DNA of 64,000 nucleotides from Candidula unifasciata (GCA_905116865.2 CAJHNH020002668.1:1261211-1325210); one strand, 5' to 3'; counted from the stretch's first letter, positions 1 to 11,826 are shown. Notes: generated by a model from the letters alone, not told the origin. Translations and numbers: made by a program.

Positions 1-509
<509 letters not shown>

Positions 510-759
510 CCTGATTGCCTGTCGATTGTTTTTCTCTGGCTTATATTCTTAGGCGTCGCAGGCACGGCTAATCACCCTAATTAACTTGCTGTATGGTAAC
601 AGTGTTGAATTTCAACAAGTTAACTCTATCTATCCATTTCCTTCTTGGCTTTCCTCTGCCTCTTGATGTTTCCGTTTTCCTGTTGTATTCTCTTGCAACC
701 GGCGATGCAGAGTTCATTCTGACCAGGTAACTAAACCCTTATAGTCTTGTTTTTTAACA

Positions 760-936
760 GAGCTAGAACCTCAGTGTTGCGTGTACATCCGTTTAACATA
801 TCTGACTTACTTGCCTGCACCATCTTGGTTCATTGTCGCTCAGGTAGATACACTTCAACTTCGAAGGATGCCCAAAATTAGTCGACTCCTACGATGTTCT
901 TATTGGGAAGGCAGTGGATCTATTCCCGTTTTTTTA
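760..936 (-). mobile_element. SINE A, diverged copy
   Basis: Degenerate copy of the (GAA)n-tailed SINE family A. It keeps the GTGTTGCGTG core, the AGTCGACTC block and the head segment near TCTATTC. It lacks the tail. The bases 510-759 show no recognisable feature. Confidence 0.6.
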
Positions 937-1310
937 AGTTTTCAAATACTGGGGGCGGGGGAGGGGTGAGAGGACGGGGGAGAGAGAAGGCGGGGTGGGG
1001 GGGGGTGGGGTGGTGAAAAAAAATAACGTATCAATTGATAACATAAAAACAGGTTTCAAAAAGCTAGTTGTTTATTCTTTTCAGAAGTCACAAACCAGCC
1101 TTATCAATTTTATATTCCAGTAGTTTGTCATTTTCATAATTTTTCATAGCACCGCAAGAGTTCAGACAAGGATGAATTAGGAAAGATACATCAACATTTT
1201 AGGCTTGCTTCCTGGCCTTTTTTTTTCTAGTCCTTGATGTGCATTTCAACACCAGGCTGTGAAGAGGCATTTAGTGCAAAGATTGTGTGTGCTAAGCAGA
1301 TATTGATTCA

Positions 1311-1724
1311 CCGTTCCTCCTCCTTGTTCTTCTTCTTGTTCTTGTTCTTCTTCTTCTTCTTCTTCTTCTTCTTCTTCTTCTTCTTCTTCTTCTTCTTCTT
1401 CTTCTTCTTCTTCTTCTTCTTCTTCTTCTTCTTCTTCTTCTTCTTCTTCGCGTTAACTGGCGTAAACTCTGGCGGAAAGTTTTGGTTGTTCATCCACCTC
1501 TAGACTTTGAGCTTGTTCCAAAACCTGAGTGTTGCGTGCACATCCATTTTGCACATCTGATTTATCTGTATACAGACTGTTGGTTCCTTGCCTATCTGAC
1601 AGATGCACTCTGACTTCAAAGGAAACCCCCAATTAGTCGACTCTTATGACATGCTTGTTGGGGAAGCAGTGGGTGTATTCTTGTTTTTTTCCACAATGGT
1701 GCCTAGAAACCCACACGGGAACTG
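1311..1724 (-). mobile_element. SINE A with TTC-expanded tail
   Basis: Family A copy on the minus strand. The body runs from about 1450 to 1724 (AGTCGACTC block, CAGTGGGTGTATTCTTG head, CCCACACGGG end). The 3' tail has grown to roughly 135 bp of pure TTC (GAA in element sense) at 1311-1449. Apparent poly-Phe and poly-Lys reading frames here are microsatellite translations. The bases 937-1310 contain G-rich low-complexity sequence and no gene. Confidence 0.9.
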
Positions 1725-1856
1725 TTCGATCTATTCATCGAGATGTGGGCGGCTTTTTGCTCTGTTTCCGTTGTGTCTGAGTGGTATGGCTCTCTGTGGT
1801 GTGCTGTCCTGTAGTAGTCTTGATACGTAGTTACATATCAGTACCATTTGATCTGC

Positions 1857-1879
1857 TCTCTCTCTCTCTCTCTCTCTCA
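1857..1879. repeat. (CT)n microsatellite
   Basis: Simple dinucleotide run; no other signal nearby. Confidence 0.9.
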
Positions 1880-2044
1880 ATGTAGATAGGCAATGCTACC
1901 GCTTCAGTTTGTAACATTATATCGTTGTTTCTGATCCTGTGTCTTCTTGTTACATCTAAGATGAGCTGTAAACATATCACTTTGTTTGTTTCGATTATTG
2001 TTTCCTGTCGTTGTTAATGTCCGCAATAGGCACTGGTAACACAA

Positions 2045-2155
2045 TATTGTAAATTTATCATTGACGTAGAGGGAGCACATCGGGAAGGGATTGCGAATGA
2101 CGGAAGACATGATTGCAGAAAGAATGAGAGCTGAGCTTCTAAGAAGGAACAGAGT
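2045..2155 (+). mobile_element. LINE (R type) RT C-terminal fragment
   Basis: The plus strand translates to a short basic piece, with MIAERMRAELLRRN near its end. The same stretch recurs at the right edge of the window as MIAERMRAECLKRN. It matches the basic C-terminal tail of endonuclease/reverse-transcriptase LINE proteins. The bases 2156-2640 hold only short unremarkable frames. Confidence 0.5.
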
Positions 2156-2639
2156 TAACACAGATGTTGACAACGGCGGTCCTGAAATCCCAGGCTGTAA
2201 TTGTGGAAGACTTTTATTAACCTATGCGGGTGGGTCTTGCTAGTCACACTCGCCATCGCTATGTGCTGTGAGTCCCATGCTTCCTCGTGATTCAGTATAA
2301 CACTATCGACTGAAAAGACGGAAAGGTGCCACTCATCAATAACACAGATACGGACAATACATTGCATAGTATTTCTTCTTAAATCATCAGATGTTTTGAT
2401 AACGAGTTTTTCAACTACAAATAATGAAGCACAAACAGAAGAAAACGTGATCTTTTCCACTCACACACACAAATCACAGTGTCTGTAGTTACACTGTAGT
2501 ATCACTACAGTTAGTTTAAAATCGGCCAAGTGATTACCACAGAAGTGGGAAATTTACCACCTGCTCTCTTTGTGTACACAACGTGGCATTGTTCATGTTA
2601 TTGACACGGTCACAGTTTTTTTAAATTGTAGTTATGTCA

Positions 2640-2990
2640 GTCTGTCCCCATGTGGGACGAACGTTTCGTTATTTTGAAGCCCCGCCATAGTTGTTACCGG
2701 GGTCCCTAATTTAAACAGGATTTCTGTGACCTCTCCTTTGGTGATCCTCATCCGAATAGTGGCACTTTGTGTCACCGGGTGTTTATCGCTCAATGTGAAA
2801 AGTCAGTCAGTCAGTAACCGCTTAGTGCATATTCACGTCCCAAAACGGGTTGCAATTTTTCGTTAATTTTAAAGCCCCACTCCGGCTGTAGTCAGGGACC
2901 CTAATATAACCTAACGGTTGAACGGGATATCAGCAACTTGTGCTCGGGTGGTCCTCACTCGAATGTTGGTACTTTGTGTTCTCGACTGTT
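2640..2990 (+). repeat. Repeat E, two tandem diverged copies
   Basis: Two copies (about 2640-2800 and 2835-2990) of an interspersed repeat with landmarks AAGCCCC, GGTCCCTAAT, TGATCCTCAT and GCACTTTGTGTCACCGGG. Other copies lie at 5380, 34320, 34965, 36895 and 37285. I do not recognise the family. It has no coding potential and could be a SINE or a MITE. The bases 2991-3552 show nothing further. Confidence 0.7.
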
Positions 2991-3552
2991 GGTAGCTCGC
3001 TGTAGGTCTTGAATGGATTGAACGACACACATACAGTAAACTCTTATCTAGTGTGCGTAAATAAACTCGGAAGTCGCCGTCACGATCAATTGTGTGACTA
3101 GAGTAAAGCCAGTGATGTCTTACTGAAGAACTACACTGTTCTTGGTTGATCTGGACGCACTTAGGTTTGATGTGTAAGTTGGTAGTAATACACCTGACTG
3201 TAATGAGACTTCTGCGGCAGAATATCTGGGCGGTAGGCGAGGGAAAGACCAAGGAAGAGGAGTGGCAGTGTTGCTACAATCCGGTAAGAGAAGAAAGTAG
3301 TAAAACACACTGAAAACTGCCGAGACTTAGCAAGAGACCCCACAGGTGGCCTATCTTACACCTCACACACATTCCGTACTTTTTAACACACTATAAATAT
3401 CGCAGAAAACAAGCAATAACTAACAACGACGACTGTGTCGCCCATTTGCTTGCCGTCAGACGACTTCGGCGCCTGTTTGGACAGTATTTAGGTCTGTCTC
3501 CTTTGATCGCATCAACATTGCAGGGGCAATCGTCAGGGCTCTTAGTTAATTC

Positions 3553-3900
3553 ATCATCATCAGGTGCCTTGCCGACTGACGTAGGCGATCATGCCTCTCC
3601 ATAATCTGCGATCTCCTGCAGCATGTATCAGTTCGTATGCCGACACACCTCCATGCCATGCAACAAGACTGTCAAGCATCTTCTCTCGTTGTCTTCCTCT
3701 ATCCCTCCTTCCACAGATCTTTCCAGTGGTCACAACATGTTCTATTTTCCCTCTTCTCATAACATGGCCGAAAAATGATGACTGTCTCCTTCTGATGTCT
3801 GTGATAAGTTGTCTTCGGACTCCCACCTCTTTCAAAACCTCTTGGTTGCTCTTTTTGGCTGTCCAATGTATTGTAAGCGTTCTTCTGTAAAACCACATGA
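3553..3900 (-). mobile_element. LINE (R type) RT C-terminal fragment
   Basis: The minus strand encodes the typical end of an RTE-like LINE polyprotein: WFYRR, then WTAKKSNQEVL, FFGHVMRR, a GRQREK basic stretch, and a final R-W-R-G-M-I-A segment. Only the last 110 or so residues are present and no catalytic RT motif is included. Related pieces occur at 6735, 17270 and 44625. Confidence 0.8.
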
Positions 3901-3944
3901 ATGTTAATTAGGCTATTTTATTTGGTGCGCATAACCTTGCCCCA

Positions 3945-4245
3945 ATTATAACCTAAAGCTCGCCCTTCGGGAATGCTGGTTGAACCTGACAATTTTTCCC
4001 CCAGAAAAGCACCTGCTACCTAGCAATTTTGTTTGTAAATATCCAGAAACCATGGGTTGTGAACCCTTCCGCTCGGTACTATGGATTTCGCAACCCTTCG
4101 GCCTTGATTTCACGAAAGATACCGTAAATTTTGGAGAAATGTGGCTTTTCTGCCTGCCCCGGTCGGGAACCCTGACCACAAGCAGTTTGTCACCCGGTCG
4201 CCGAGCAGCTGGTTTAATTAAACAACTGAGCTAGCCAGCCGGGCA
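3945..4245 (-). mobile_element. tRNA-derived SINE F (single copy here)
   Basis: Read on the minus strand, the 5' end begins GCCCGGCTGGCTAGCTCAG. TGGCTAGCTCAG resembles a pol III A box, and GGGTTCCCGACC, about 60 bases on, resembles a B box. The body after it is unique in the window. It is a tRNA-like SINE head rather than a functional tRNA, because no cloverleaf closes cleanly. Confidence 0.5.
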
Positions 4246-4564
4246 AACAATGCAAGTAATTGAACTGCCTCTCTGACACTTTCTCTCCCTCAGACATAAC
4301 TATGATTGTTTTCATTACGTCTCTCATTAGAGACTGGCCCATTTATTTGCTTTGAGGATATCTATAATTAACAATACTCACCAGAAAAGTCAGTGTGGGT
4401 CTGCTTGTTCGTGCTGCAATGTAACGATTTACCTTCGACACTGAACTTTGTACACTGTACTTCGCTTCACTGGACCAGTTATATGGATGATAAAAACAGC
4501 GGGTATCGGAGAAGGCGAGGCCAGCATGGACTGTCTATATACTGGGTTATGAGTTATCAGTTAC

Positions 4565-4950
4565 ATCATCTTCACACACTCCTGATACACCCATAGGCGC
4601 TCAAAATCCCCTCTTAACATATTCATCAGCGTCGCGCGGTTAATAGTGCCAGTCCTATCTTGGTTAACATGACTTCGTGTGCGTTCAGTGTGCTTCTCAT
4701 GCTTGGCTGTGCCGATCTTTACATCCAATTCTCGTATTCTTTGAAGTGATGTAGACACGTTGCTTCCAAAATCCCCAGAACGTCAATCCTCTCTAAGAGC
4801 AATGACAATGTCTGCGTAATCCATTTGCCGGCCATCATCAACCAATGCAGCACCTGCCAGTATATCAGCTCTTTCATTACCAACAACGCCTGCATTCCTG
4901 GGACGATTATGAAGGTAACTGCACACACAGAAGAGTTTTGCAAACCACTG
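4565..4950 (-). mobile_element. LINE RNase H C-terminal fragment
   Basis: Minus-strand frames give VTFIIVPG, ERADILAG-like sequence after a frameshift, then a C-terminal domain ending near LRGDFERLW. This is the RNase H exit (xPGHxGxxGNExAD) plus the trailing domain of a retrotransposon polyprotein. At least one frameshift separates the parts, so it is a dead fragment. Confidence 0.6.
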
Positions 4951-5054
4951 TCTACGAACTAAAAATAATAATAATAATTAATTATGACTTAGATTTTAAA
5001 TTCCTTGTAGTTTATAATTTCAACTACATGATTTGAATCATTATAGTTTATCTT

Positions 5055-5332
5055 TTTTTTCCTTCTTCTTTTTGTTCACCGTCTATAAACTCTGGCGAAA
5101 AGTGCTGGCTGTTCGTCCACTCCTGGACTTCTTGTTTCAGAATTTGAATATTTTGTGCACATCCTTTTTGCAGATCTAACATTTTTGTAATCAGGCTATG
5201 AGTTCCTCGCCTCTCAGGCAGATACACTCCAACTTCAAAGGAAATACCCTAACTAGTCTTTTACGACATGCTTGTTAGGGAGCAGTGGGCCTATTCTTTC
5301 TTCCCCTCAAAATGAGGCAAAAGAACCCACAA
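5055..5332 (-). mobile_element. SINE A, nearly full length
   Basis: The TTCTTCTTT tail at about 5062 (element 3' end), CTCAGGCAGATACACTCC core and CTTGTTAGGGAGCAGTGGG head segment are all present. It is diverged from younger copies such as 9980-10265. Confidence 0.85.
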
Positions 5333-5379
5333 AGAGAATGTTGTTCAACCGATCAAAAAGTGTAGAACAAGCATCCAAC

Positions 5380-5545
5380 ACCCTGTGACACAAAATGCCA
5401 ATAGTCGGATGAGGATCACCTGGGAACAAGTCCGAGAAACCCCGTTCAACCATTAGGTTATATTAGGGCTCCCGACTACAGCAGAGGTGGGGCTTTAAAA
5501 TAAAGAAAAGTTGTGTCCCACATTGGGGCGAGTTTTCTGTTCCAC
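5380..5545 (-). repeat. Repeat E copy
   Basis: Reverse-oriented copy with GTGACACAAAATGCC, GAGGATCACC, CCCCGTTCAACC and GGGGCTTTAAAAT landmarks. It follows 50 bp downstream of a SINE A. The bases 5546-6354 otherwise hold only a CT-rich stretch near 5730 and AT-rich sequence. Confidence 0.7.
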
Positions 5546-6354
5546 CCACAGAATGATGTCATGTGTAACCATAATGCCATTGTTTGTGACAGGGAAGGTC
5601 TAAACATAATATACCCACATAGTGAAGAGAACGTCGATGATTTTACTGGGCAGTCTCTCTCATATTAGGTGTTAAAGTCGAGAGGATTAGTTTCATTCCA
5701 CCGAGTTGTGTCCCATATGACTGGGTCTCTCTCTTTCTCTCTGCAGAATAGCTAGTCACCTGCAGAGAGCATTTAACAAAGCATGAACTTCAGAGCTCTG
5801 GTGGCAAACCCCAGGAGTCTCCATAAATATTGCACTCGTAAACTGAACGATGCAGCCGTAATATGAACCAGGACCCTCCGAGCAGGAAGCAAATGGCTTG
5901 ACAACTTCTCCACGGAGTTCCCCATATTAGGTGTTGAGGCTCTTGCCATCGCCATGGTAGTTATTGGATCAATTAAAAATGTTGTGGTGGGGGTTTGGGG
6001 AGGGGGCTGTTAAAATCCTATGACAATGAACTATCTTTGGTTTAGAGAATGTGTTTTTCACAATTTTTGAGTACTGGTCGGCGGTTAGGCAAAAATTATT
6101 CTTGTTGTTTTTAGACAGCTTTTGATCACCCAGAATCCAATGACCAATATCTGGATAAGCTATCTGTGGTATTGAGTTTAGTGAATGTGTTTTCAAATTC
6201 TTGAGTAGTTGTGGATGGTTTAGGCAAAGACAATTCTTTTTGGAACGAGAGCTGGACCATAAAAAAAAAAACCTGGTGTTTAACTACCTAATATTCCCAA
6301 AGACAGCAAAGGATCCATTTCTGCCTACCTCCTGCAAGGCACATCTGAATTCAG

Positions 6355-6435
6355 CAAATCCTTAATTAGACGCCAGTTACGACACACTTGTTAGGCATTA
6401 TCCCTCCAAAATGAGATCCCAGAACGCACTTGTGA
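6355..6435 (-). mobile_element. SINE A head fragment, diverged
   Basis: About 80 bp resembling the 5' part of family A (TTACGACACACTTGTTAGG, then CCAAAATGAGATCCCAGAA). Weak. Confidence 0.4.
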
Positions 6436-6734
6436 AGCTAATATCAACAATTACATACAGAAAAAGAAGAGGTATAATACTTTTAAGCCAGCGTGACATC
6501 TAGTGTGACAATGTGCTAAATACTTGTGCACTGTAAATATAATACTTTAAACTGAGCAACAGTTCTTGTTCAGTGTTGCCCTAATTTCACCCACCGCACT
6601 TGTGTAAAATTTTCAAAATAAATAAAAATACTCTAGCAAATAATGCTTCCAATATTCTTTAAATTTGGGTCTATATTGATGGGTCGTAATGGTAATGACA
6701 AAAAACACAAAACACAAAAAAAACTGACCCTCCA

Positions 6735-7185
6735 AAATGCAACATCAAATAAATGGGACAAACCTCAAACAAGCTGATATGTTTAAGTATTTGGGTACCC
6801 TGATAACATCAGGTGGAAGATTTATTTAGGAAGTTAAATGTAGAAAGCTCAATCAAGGCAACATTTTAGAAAATGAAGTATATTTTATGCTATCTTTCTT
6901 TGTCAGTTGAGACGAGAAAGAGAATTCTTAAATGCTTTATAAATCATGACTTGATATATGGAAGTGAATTATGGACAGTTGGCAGATTAGTGAAAAATTA
7001 TTTGGAAGCTGTGGAGATGTGGTTTTACAGATGAATGATGAGAATACCCTGGACAGATAAAAAGAGTAATGAGGATGTCTTGAAAGAAACTGACTCATGA
7101 AGAGAACAGATTGCCCAGAAAGAGACAAACTAAATTCTTTGCTCATGCGACGAGGAGAAAACTGGAGTACATCGTGGAAGTAAGT
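6735..7185 (+). mobile_element. LINE (R type) RT thumb and C-terminal relic
   Basis: The plus strand gives LKQADMFKYLGTLITSGGR, the thumb segment after the RT catalytic core. Further on, it gives EMWFYR and WTDKKSNEDVLKE with several stops. The layout matches 3553-3900 and 28945-29490. Confidence 0.7.
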
Positions 7186-7353
7186 TATGAAACTGCACTA
7201 AACTTTAAAGCCACAAATGCTGAACTTTGTAAAGATTTTTATATACAAGCCTTTGATAAAATCTTAACATCTGTTATGAATTAATATTTGTATTTTGTTT
7301 AATTTTACACAATAACATAAAATTACGAAACTCATATTAACAAGTAAAACTGC

Positions 7354-7585
7354 TTGGTTAGTTGCGTATCCTTTACAGGACGTTGCAGAACCAACTCCAA
7401 CAACCCCTGGCTGTTGTGTGGTTTTTCTAGGCAAATTTATGTCCGGCAGTTTGCCACTGCTCTGGACGGTCGGCTTTCTTGATACCACTGACGAAACCTC
7501 TGCAAGGCGCATGGCCCACAGCTGGGATTGAACCCGGCATCCCGGCATTACGAAGCGTTCGCATCGACTAAGCCATAGAGCCGAC
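7354..7585 (-). mobile_element. tRNA-derived SINE C with 8-bp target duplication
   Basis: Read on the minus strand, the head GTCGGCTCTATGGCTTAG carries an A-box-like TGGCTTAGTCGATGC. A B-box-like GGGTTCAATCCC follows. AAAACTGC flanks the element at 7346-7353 and 7586-7593, consistent with a target-site duplication. A second full copy is at 44280-44519 and partial copies lie near 16140 and 35640. The bases 7594-8133 contain no recognised gene. Confidence 0.85.
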
Positions 7586-8133
7586 AAAACTGCAAGACTG
7601 CCCAGAAATAAATATTTACACAGCATTAAAGAACATTTATAACATTCAGTCAATCAGTGTACAGTTCTGTGAACAGAATTGAATGTCTCAATGGCACATA
7701 TTCAATTCTTCTTCAGCATTCCGAGCCCTTCAGGTTCACTGCTGCAGATATCACTGCCTCCATTCATCTCTCTGGTTGGCCTTCTCTTTCCAGTTGGTAA
7801 CACCAAGTGTTTGCAGGTCTGTCTGGATATTATCTCTTCCTCCTCTTCTTGGTCTGCCTCGTGGTCTACGACCTTTCAGCTCCCTTGTGCATAGTTTTTA
7901 TCTCTCTGTCATTTGACATTCTCTCTATATACCCAAGCTTTTTCAGTCTATTAGATCTCAAGATGCCAGTGATCGGTGTTGATTTAAAACATATTATGGA
8001 TTTCATTGTTGCTCTGTATAGATATCAAAAACTGTCTTTCTCACTTAAATAACAACTCACTGAAATACATGATTCTGGAAAACCACAGAAGATTTAACTG
8101 AAACACGGATGCCATACGAGGACTTGTATTTGT

Positions 8134-8294
8134 ATACAAGTATGCCGATGTCTGCCCTAGCAAATCTCAAAAACTGTTTCTATAGCCAATATTATAAATA
8201 TCTAAATGGTCTTTGCCAGAAAAAAAAAAAAAAACCCCAAAGCCTATTCCCATTTTAGAGTGAATAAGAAATACATGCTCAGTTGTCTGGTATT
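8134..8294. repeat. 161-bp direct repeat, left copy flanking a LINE
   Basis: From ATACAAGTATGCCGATG to TGTCTGGTATT. The same 161 bases, with a few substitutions mostly in an A-run, recur at 10514-10674. The pair brackets the LINE 8295-10513 exactly, like a very long target-site duplication. Confidence 0.9.
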
Positions 8295-10513
8295 GTTGTT
8301 GTTATCGATCCAGCGGCGCATGAGCTTTCGCCCTTTGGCCCAATGCCATGTAGTGGAATTTGCATGTTTTCACAAGCTGTTCTTTTCCTCCGTACAAGGT
8401 GTTCCACTTGTCTGGTCTCGGAGGGAGTAGCATTCTTCTAGTCTTGCTGAGTTTTGGGCACTCAAAGAGATGGTGTTCAACAGTTTTGTAGGGGTAGTTA
8501 CATAGATGGCACTCTGGGGAGTGTTGTGGCTGTATTCTGTTTAGATGTCCATTGAGTGGAGTATGTTGCGTTCTAAGTCTGAAGATGGTTGCCTGGTCCC
8601 TTCTTGTTAGATGGTTAATGCTGTCATTAGGATCAGGGCCAGCCATGTGTCTATAAACCTCTCTTCCAGTGTCTCCCATGGCCCATCTGTTCAACCAAGT
8701 CTCTTTGTTTATAGCTCTTATAAGTGTTTTTGCTGTCTGTAGGGTTGTCGCTGTAGGTGGTTGTTCTTGTGTTGCTCCTTTCTTTGCCAGTCGGTCAGCT
8801 CTGTCATTACCTGGTGTGCCGGAGTGGCCTGGAATCCACTGCATCACTATTCTGATGTTGTATGAGGTAATAAGCTGATCAGCATCCAGGATTATCTTGG
8901 CTACGTCAGTTCTGCAGTGTTCACTGCCCTTCAGAGGTTGAAGGGCAGACATTGAATCTGTGAAGAATATTTTGGGCCTTTGAAGGGTAAACATCCATTA
9001 CAGTATTTAGGTGGTATACTGCTGTTTCCAGTGCAATTAATTCAGCTTCATAATTTGAACAGAATTTCCCGCATGCATCAAAAATCTCTTCAACAGATCC
9101 ATCGGGATAACCTATGTAGATTCCGTAACCTGCTTTAATGGTAGCTTTAAATGCAGATCCATCAGTATAAACATGTATCCATTCTTGGGGGTAAGAATCA
9201 ACGGTCTTTAGTGATGAGTTCATGAGAGCGATTGGGTCGGACTGTTTGGTTTCCTTGCCTACCAATTTAATTCGGACTTCTGGAGCTTTAAAGCGAGCAT
9301 GTGGTGGTAGGTTTCTTGTAACATTCTGAATGCCTTGACGTCTTTCTGGAAGGTGGTATCTGTCCTGAATTTCATTAACACAGTGTAAAACCGATTTGTG
9401 CTTTATTCTTTGTTTGGATTCCCAGTTTTCTACAAGGTGTCTATTAGGATGATTACGATTCTTTCTAACGCTTCTTTCATAAATTTCTAAAGTGGCTTTT
9501 TCTCTCCACAACCCAAGGGATTCCACATTTGTATGGATTTCACATGCAGCAATTGGTGTAGACTGCATAGCTCCGCAGATTAATCGGAGGGCATTATTTT
9601 GTACTCAGTCAAGAGTCTCTAGGTTAGTTTTGGAGCAGGTTGTAAGCAGTGATTTGTTGTACTCTATCACAGAGCGAATATATCCTAGATATAAGCCCCT
9701 CAGAGTTTCCTTGTCTGATCCCCATGATGTACCTGCAAGTCTCTTTAATAACTGTAACCGCCTCAATGCCTTATTCCTTACGTTTTCAATATGATTCTTG
9801 AGGCTGAGCTGCCGATCAAGTGTGACTCCAAGGTATGTAGGATGCTCTTCGTTTATCACTTGGTGTTTGTCTAACCAATACAAGCGCCTGTTTATCATTC
9901 TTTCTGCAACTTTGCCCAAGCATGATGTTAAGGATATCTGGCTGTAGCTTTTGGGGTCGTCTGGAGGCTTTTTGGTTTTCTTCTTCTTCTTCTTCGCGTT
10001 CACCAGCTGTACACTCTGGCGTAAAGTTCTGGTTGTTCGTCCACTTCTGGACTGCATTCCTGCTCCAGAACCTGAGTGTTGCGTGTGCATCAGTTTTACA
10101 GTTCTGATTCAATTGAATGCAGACTGCTGGTTCCTTGCCTCTCAGGCAGATGCACTCCGACTTCAAAGGAAGCTCCCCAGTTAGTCGACTCTTACGACAT
10201 GCTTTTGGGGAGACAGTGGGTCTATTCTTGTTTTCCCCACAATAGGGCCCCAGAACTCACAGGGGGGCTTTTTGGTTTTAAGATGATATATGCATTCCTC
10301 CATGCCTTTGGAAGTTTGCTTGACCTCCAAGTTTTATTAATAAACCTGAGAACTACTTCTCTCCCAGACCGGCCAAGATGTAGCAGCATTTCGTTGTGGA
10401 TCTTATCTGGGCCTGGTGATTTTCTAGGTTTTAATTTCTTCAGGGCTTGTTCTAATTCATCCATGCTAAATTCATCTTGAAAAAGGGAGTCGCTGGCTGT
10501 TGGAAATCGACAG
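8295..10513 (-). mobile_element. LINE L1x (RT fragment plus RNase H), 5'-truncated, internally deleted
   Basis: Minus-strand frames give, in order, the RT entry KLKPRKSPGPDKIHNEML (10450-10380) and PKSYSQISLTSCLGKVAERM (around 9930). They then give YLGVTLDRQLSLKNHIE (9830-9780), an RNase H domain with YTDGS (near 9160), an E of the GKFCSNYEAELIALE type (near 9040) and DSMSALQPL. WIPGHSGTPGNDRADRLAKK (near 8830) and a C-terminal Cys/His-like tail follow. The RT palm with its A-F-A-D-D region is missing between EEH and PTYLGV, and a SINE A interrupts the RT. The 3' end is GATAACAACAAC. The RNase H domain suggests an I- or Jockey-like clade. It is non-autonomous. Confidence 0.92.
9980..10265 (-). 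mobile_element. SINE A, full length, nested in LINE L1x
   Basis: Best-preserved family A copy, about 286 bp. It has a GTGAACGCGAAGAAG tail (element sense), a CAGAACTTTACGCC motif, a CTGCCTGAGAGGCAAGGAAC core, and a head with AAAACAAGAATAGACCCAC. GGCTTTTTGGTTTT flanks it perfectly at 9966-9979 and 10266-10279, a 14-bp target-site duplication. These edges define the family boundaries. Removing it restores the LINE reading around the PILKPK-PPDDPK junction. Confidence 0.96.
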
Positions 10514-10674
10514 ATACAAGTATGCCGATGTCTGCCCTAGCAAATCTCAAAAACTGTTTCTATAGCCAATATTATAAATATCTAAATGGTCTTTGCCAGA
10601 AACAAAAACAAAAAAAACCCAGCCTATTCCCATTTTAGAGTGAGTAAGAGATACATGCTCAGTTGTCTGGTATT
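10514..10674. repeat. 161-bp direct repeat, right copy
   Basis: Partner of 8134-8294. Sequence continuing to about 10830 resembles 21960-22200 (GCCAGAAA, TTTTAGAGTGAGTAAGA, TTAGTCCACTGCTTA). The duplicated target was therefore itself part of an older interspersed repeat. Confidence 0.88.
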
Positions 10675-10789
10675 TAAATTCAGTTAAAAAAAATTCAAAA
10701 ACAAAAGTGGCTTCTTGGAACAAAACTGAAAACCGTGTGCAAGATAACTGGCTTAGTCCACTGCTTAATCTCTTTTACCATATTTTCTT

Positions 10790-10975
10790 CTGCATCCACC
10801 TTTAAAATGGTGATTGGCACATTATGTTGTGGTTTACAGCTAAGCTGCAACTGCCTTTCAGCCCAACACATCCAATTTCAGCAAGTTATCTTTTATGATA
10901 AGCTTGTTAGGGGGTAGTGGGTCTATTCTTCCATCTCTCCCAATGGGAGTGGGGGGGGGGGGGGACCCACATAGC
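10790..10975 (-). repeat. Diverged interspersed repeat with SINE A-like head
   Basis: TTGTGGTTTACAGCTAAGCTG and CAGCCCAACACATCC recur near 20440-20500. The right part (CTTGTTAGGGGGTAGTGGG) resembles a SINE A head. A G-run lies at 10950-10963. Confidence 0.45.
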
Positions 10976-11029
10976 TGCCAGTGGCAAACTTAGACCCATA
11001 CTAAAACTAATGAATGAAAATAATGACAG

Positions 11030-11335
11030 AGATGTCTTAGGAGAGATGTCAGATTAACAAGAGATACAATTTAAAATGTAGAGAAATAAGAATGCTGGAT
11101 CAAAATCAACCAAACAATTTACTAGAGAGCAAGATGAGATGGTGTGGTCATTTGAAGAGAATGTTCCAATTAACATATGCAACAGACAGCCATTCAGAAT
11201 AAATATAGTGAACACAGATCAAGAGAAAAACTACACAAAACATGGAATGATGGCATCAAATAAACTCTTAGAGAAATAAACATCAGAAAGTGCATACAGA
11301 CCATCTTTACTCAATACTTTGCAGAGGTATGAACG
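11030..11335 (+). mobile_element. LINE (R type) RT C-terminal fragment
   Basis: The plus strand contains EIRMLDQNQ, KMRWCGHLKRM and a following basic region with stops, the pattern of an RTE-like C terminus (xxRWxGHxxRM). The bases 11336-11480 are a separate repeat seen also at 43510-43660 and 53615-53680. Confidence 0.55.
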
Positions 11336-11826
11336 AACAAACTTTATTTTCAAAGGCTCACATTGAGCTCGCAGGCCCATCTTACATTCAGCCCATTCAA
11401 ACACCCATCTTTCACACAGCAGTTGTATTTTTTTTCAATAATGCTTGTTATGTTCATATAGTATAGGTAACTAGAAGAAGAGGTAAAAAAGAAGAAGAAG
11501 AAAAAGAAGACGACTGTAGAAAAATAAAACATTTTGTTTATTGTCCATCTGTGAGAATATCTTGTCTTCCTCCCTTGCATTCTTCTGAAGATGTAATGCA
11601 TTGTGCAGCAACACGACTGCGTTATTTGCTCCTTTCAGCAGACAAATTCAACTTCTGCAGGCATTTGTTGCCCAGGTTAATCTTCCCAGTCAGTTTTGTG
11701 GGACACTGCAGTCTCGTTGCAGTGTGGTCATCTTTTTTTCCAAGTTCACAGGTGGTCCCCCCCATCAGATTGATCCAGAGCAGCCATGCTGGTGAGTCAT
11801 CAAGAGAAGGCAAGACAAGATAGAAC

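Noticed and set aside
1234..1503. Poly-Phe and poly-Lys proteins
   Set aside because: Translation of an expanded SINE tail (TTC/GAA).
2155..2460. A 101-residue minus-strand protein
   Set aside because: No family resemblance and no splice or start support. Left as unexplained non-coding sequence.
7500..7585. A functional tRNA gene on the minus strand
   Set aside because: A- and B-box-like motifs are present, but the sequence is the head of a repeated element (second copy at 44280-44519) with a target duplication. It is a SINE head. The same reasoning applies to 17828, 42950, 51578, 58556 and 59064.
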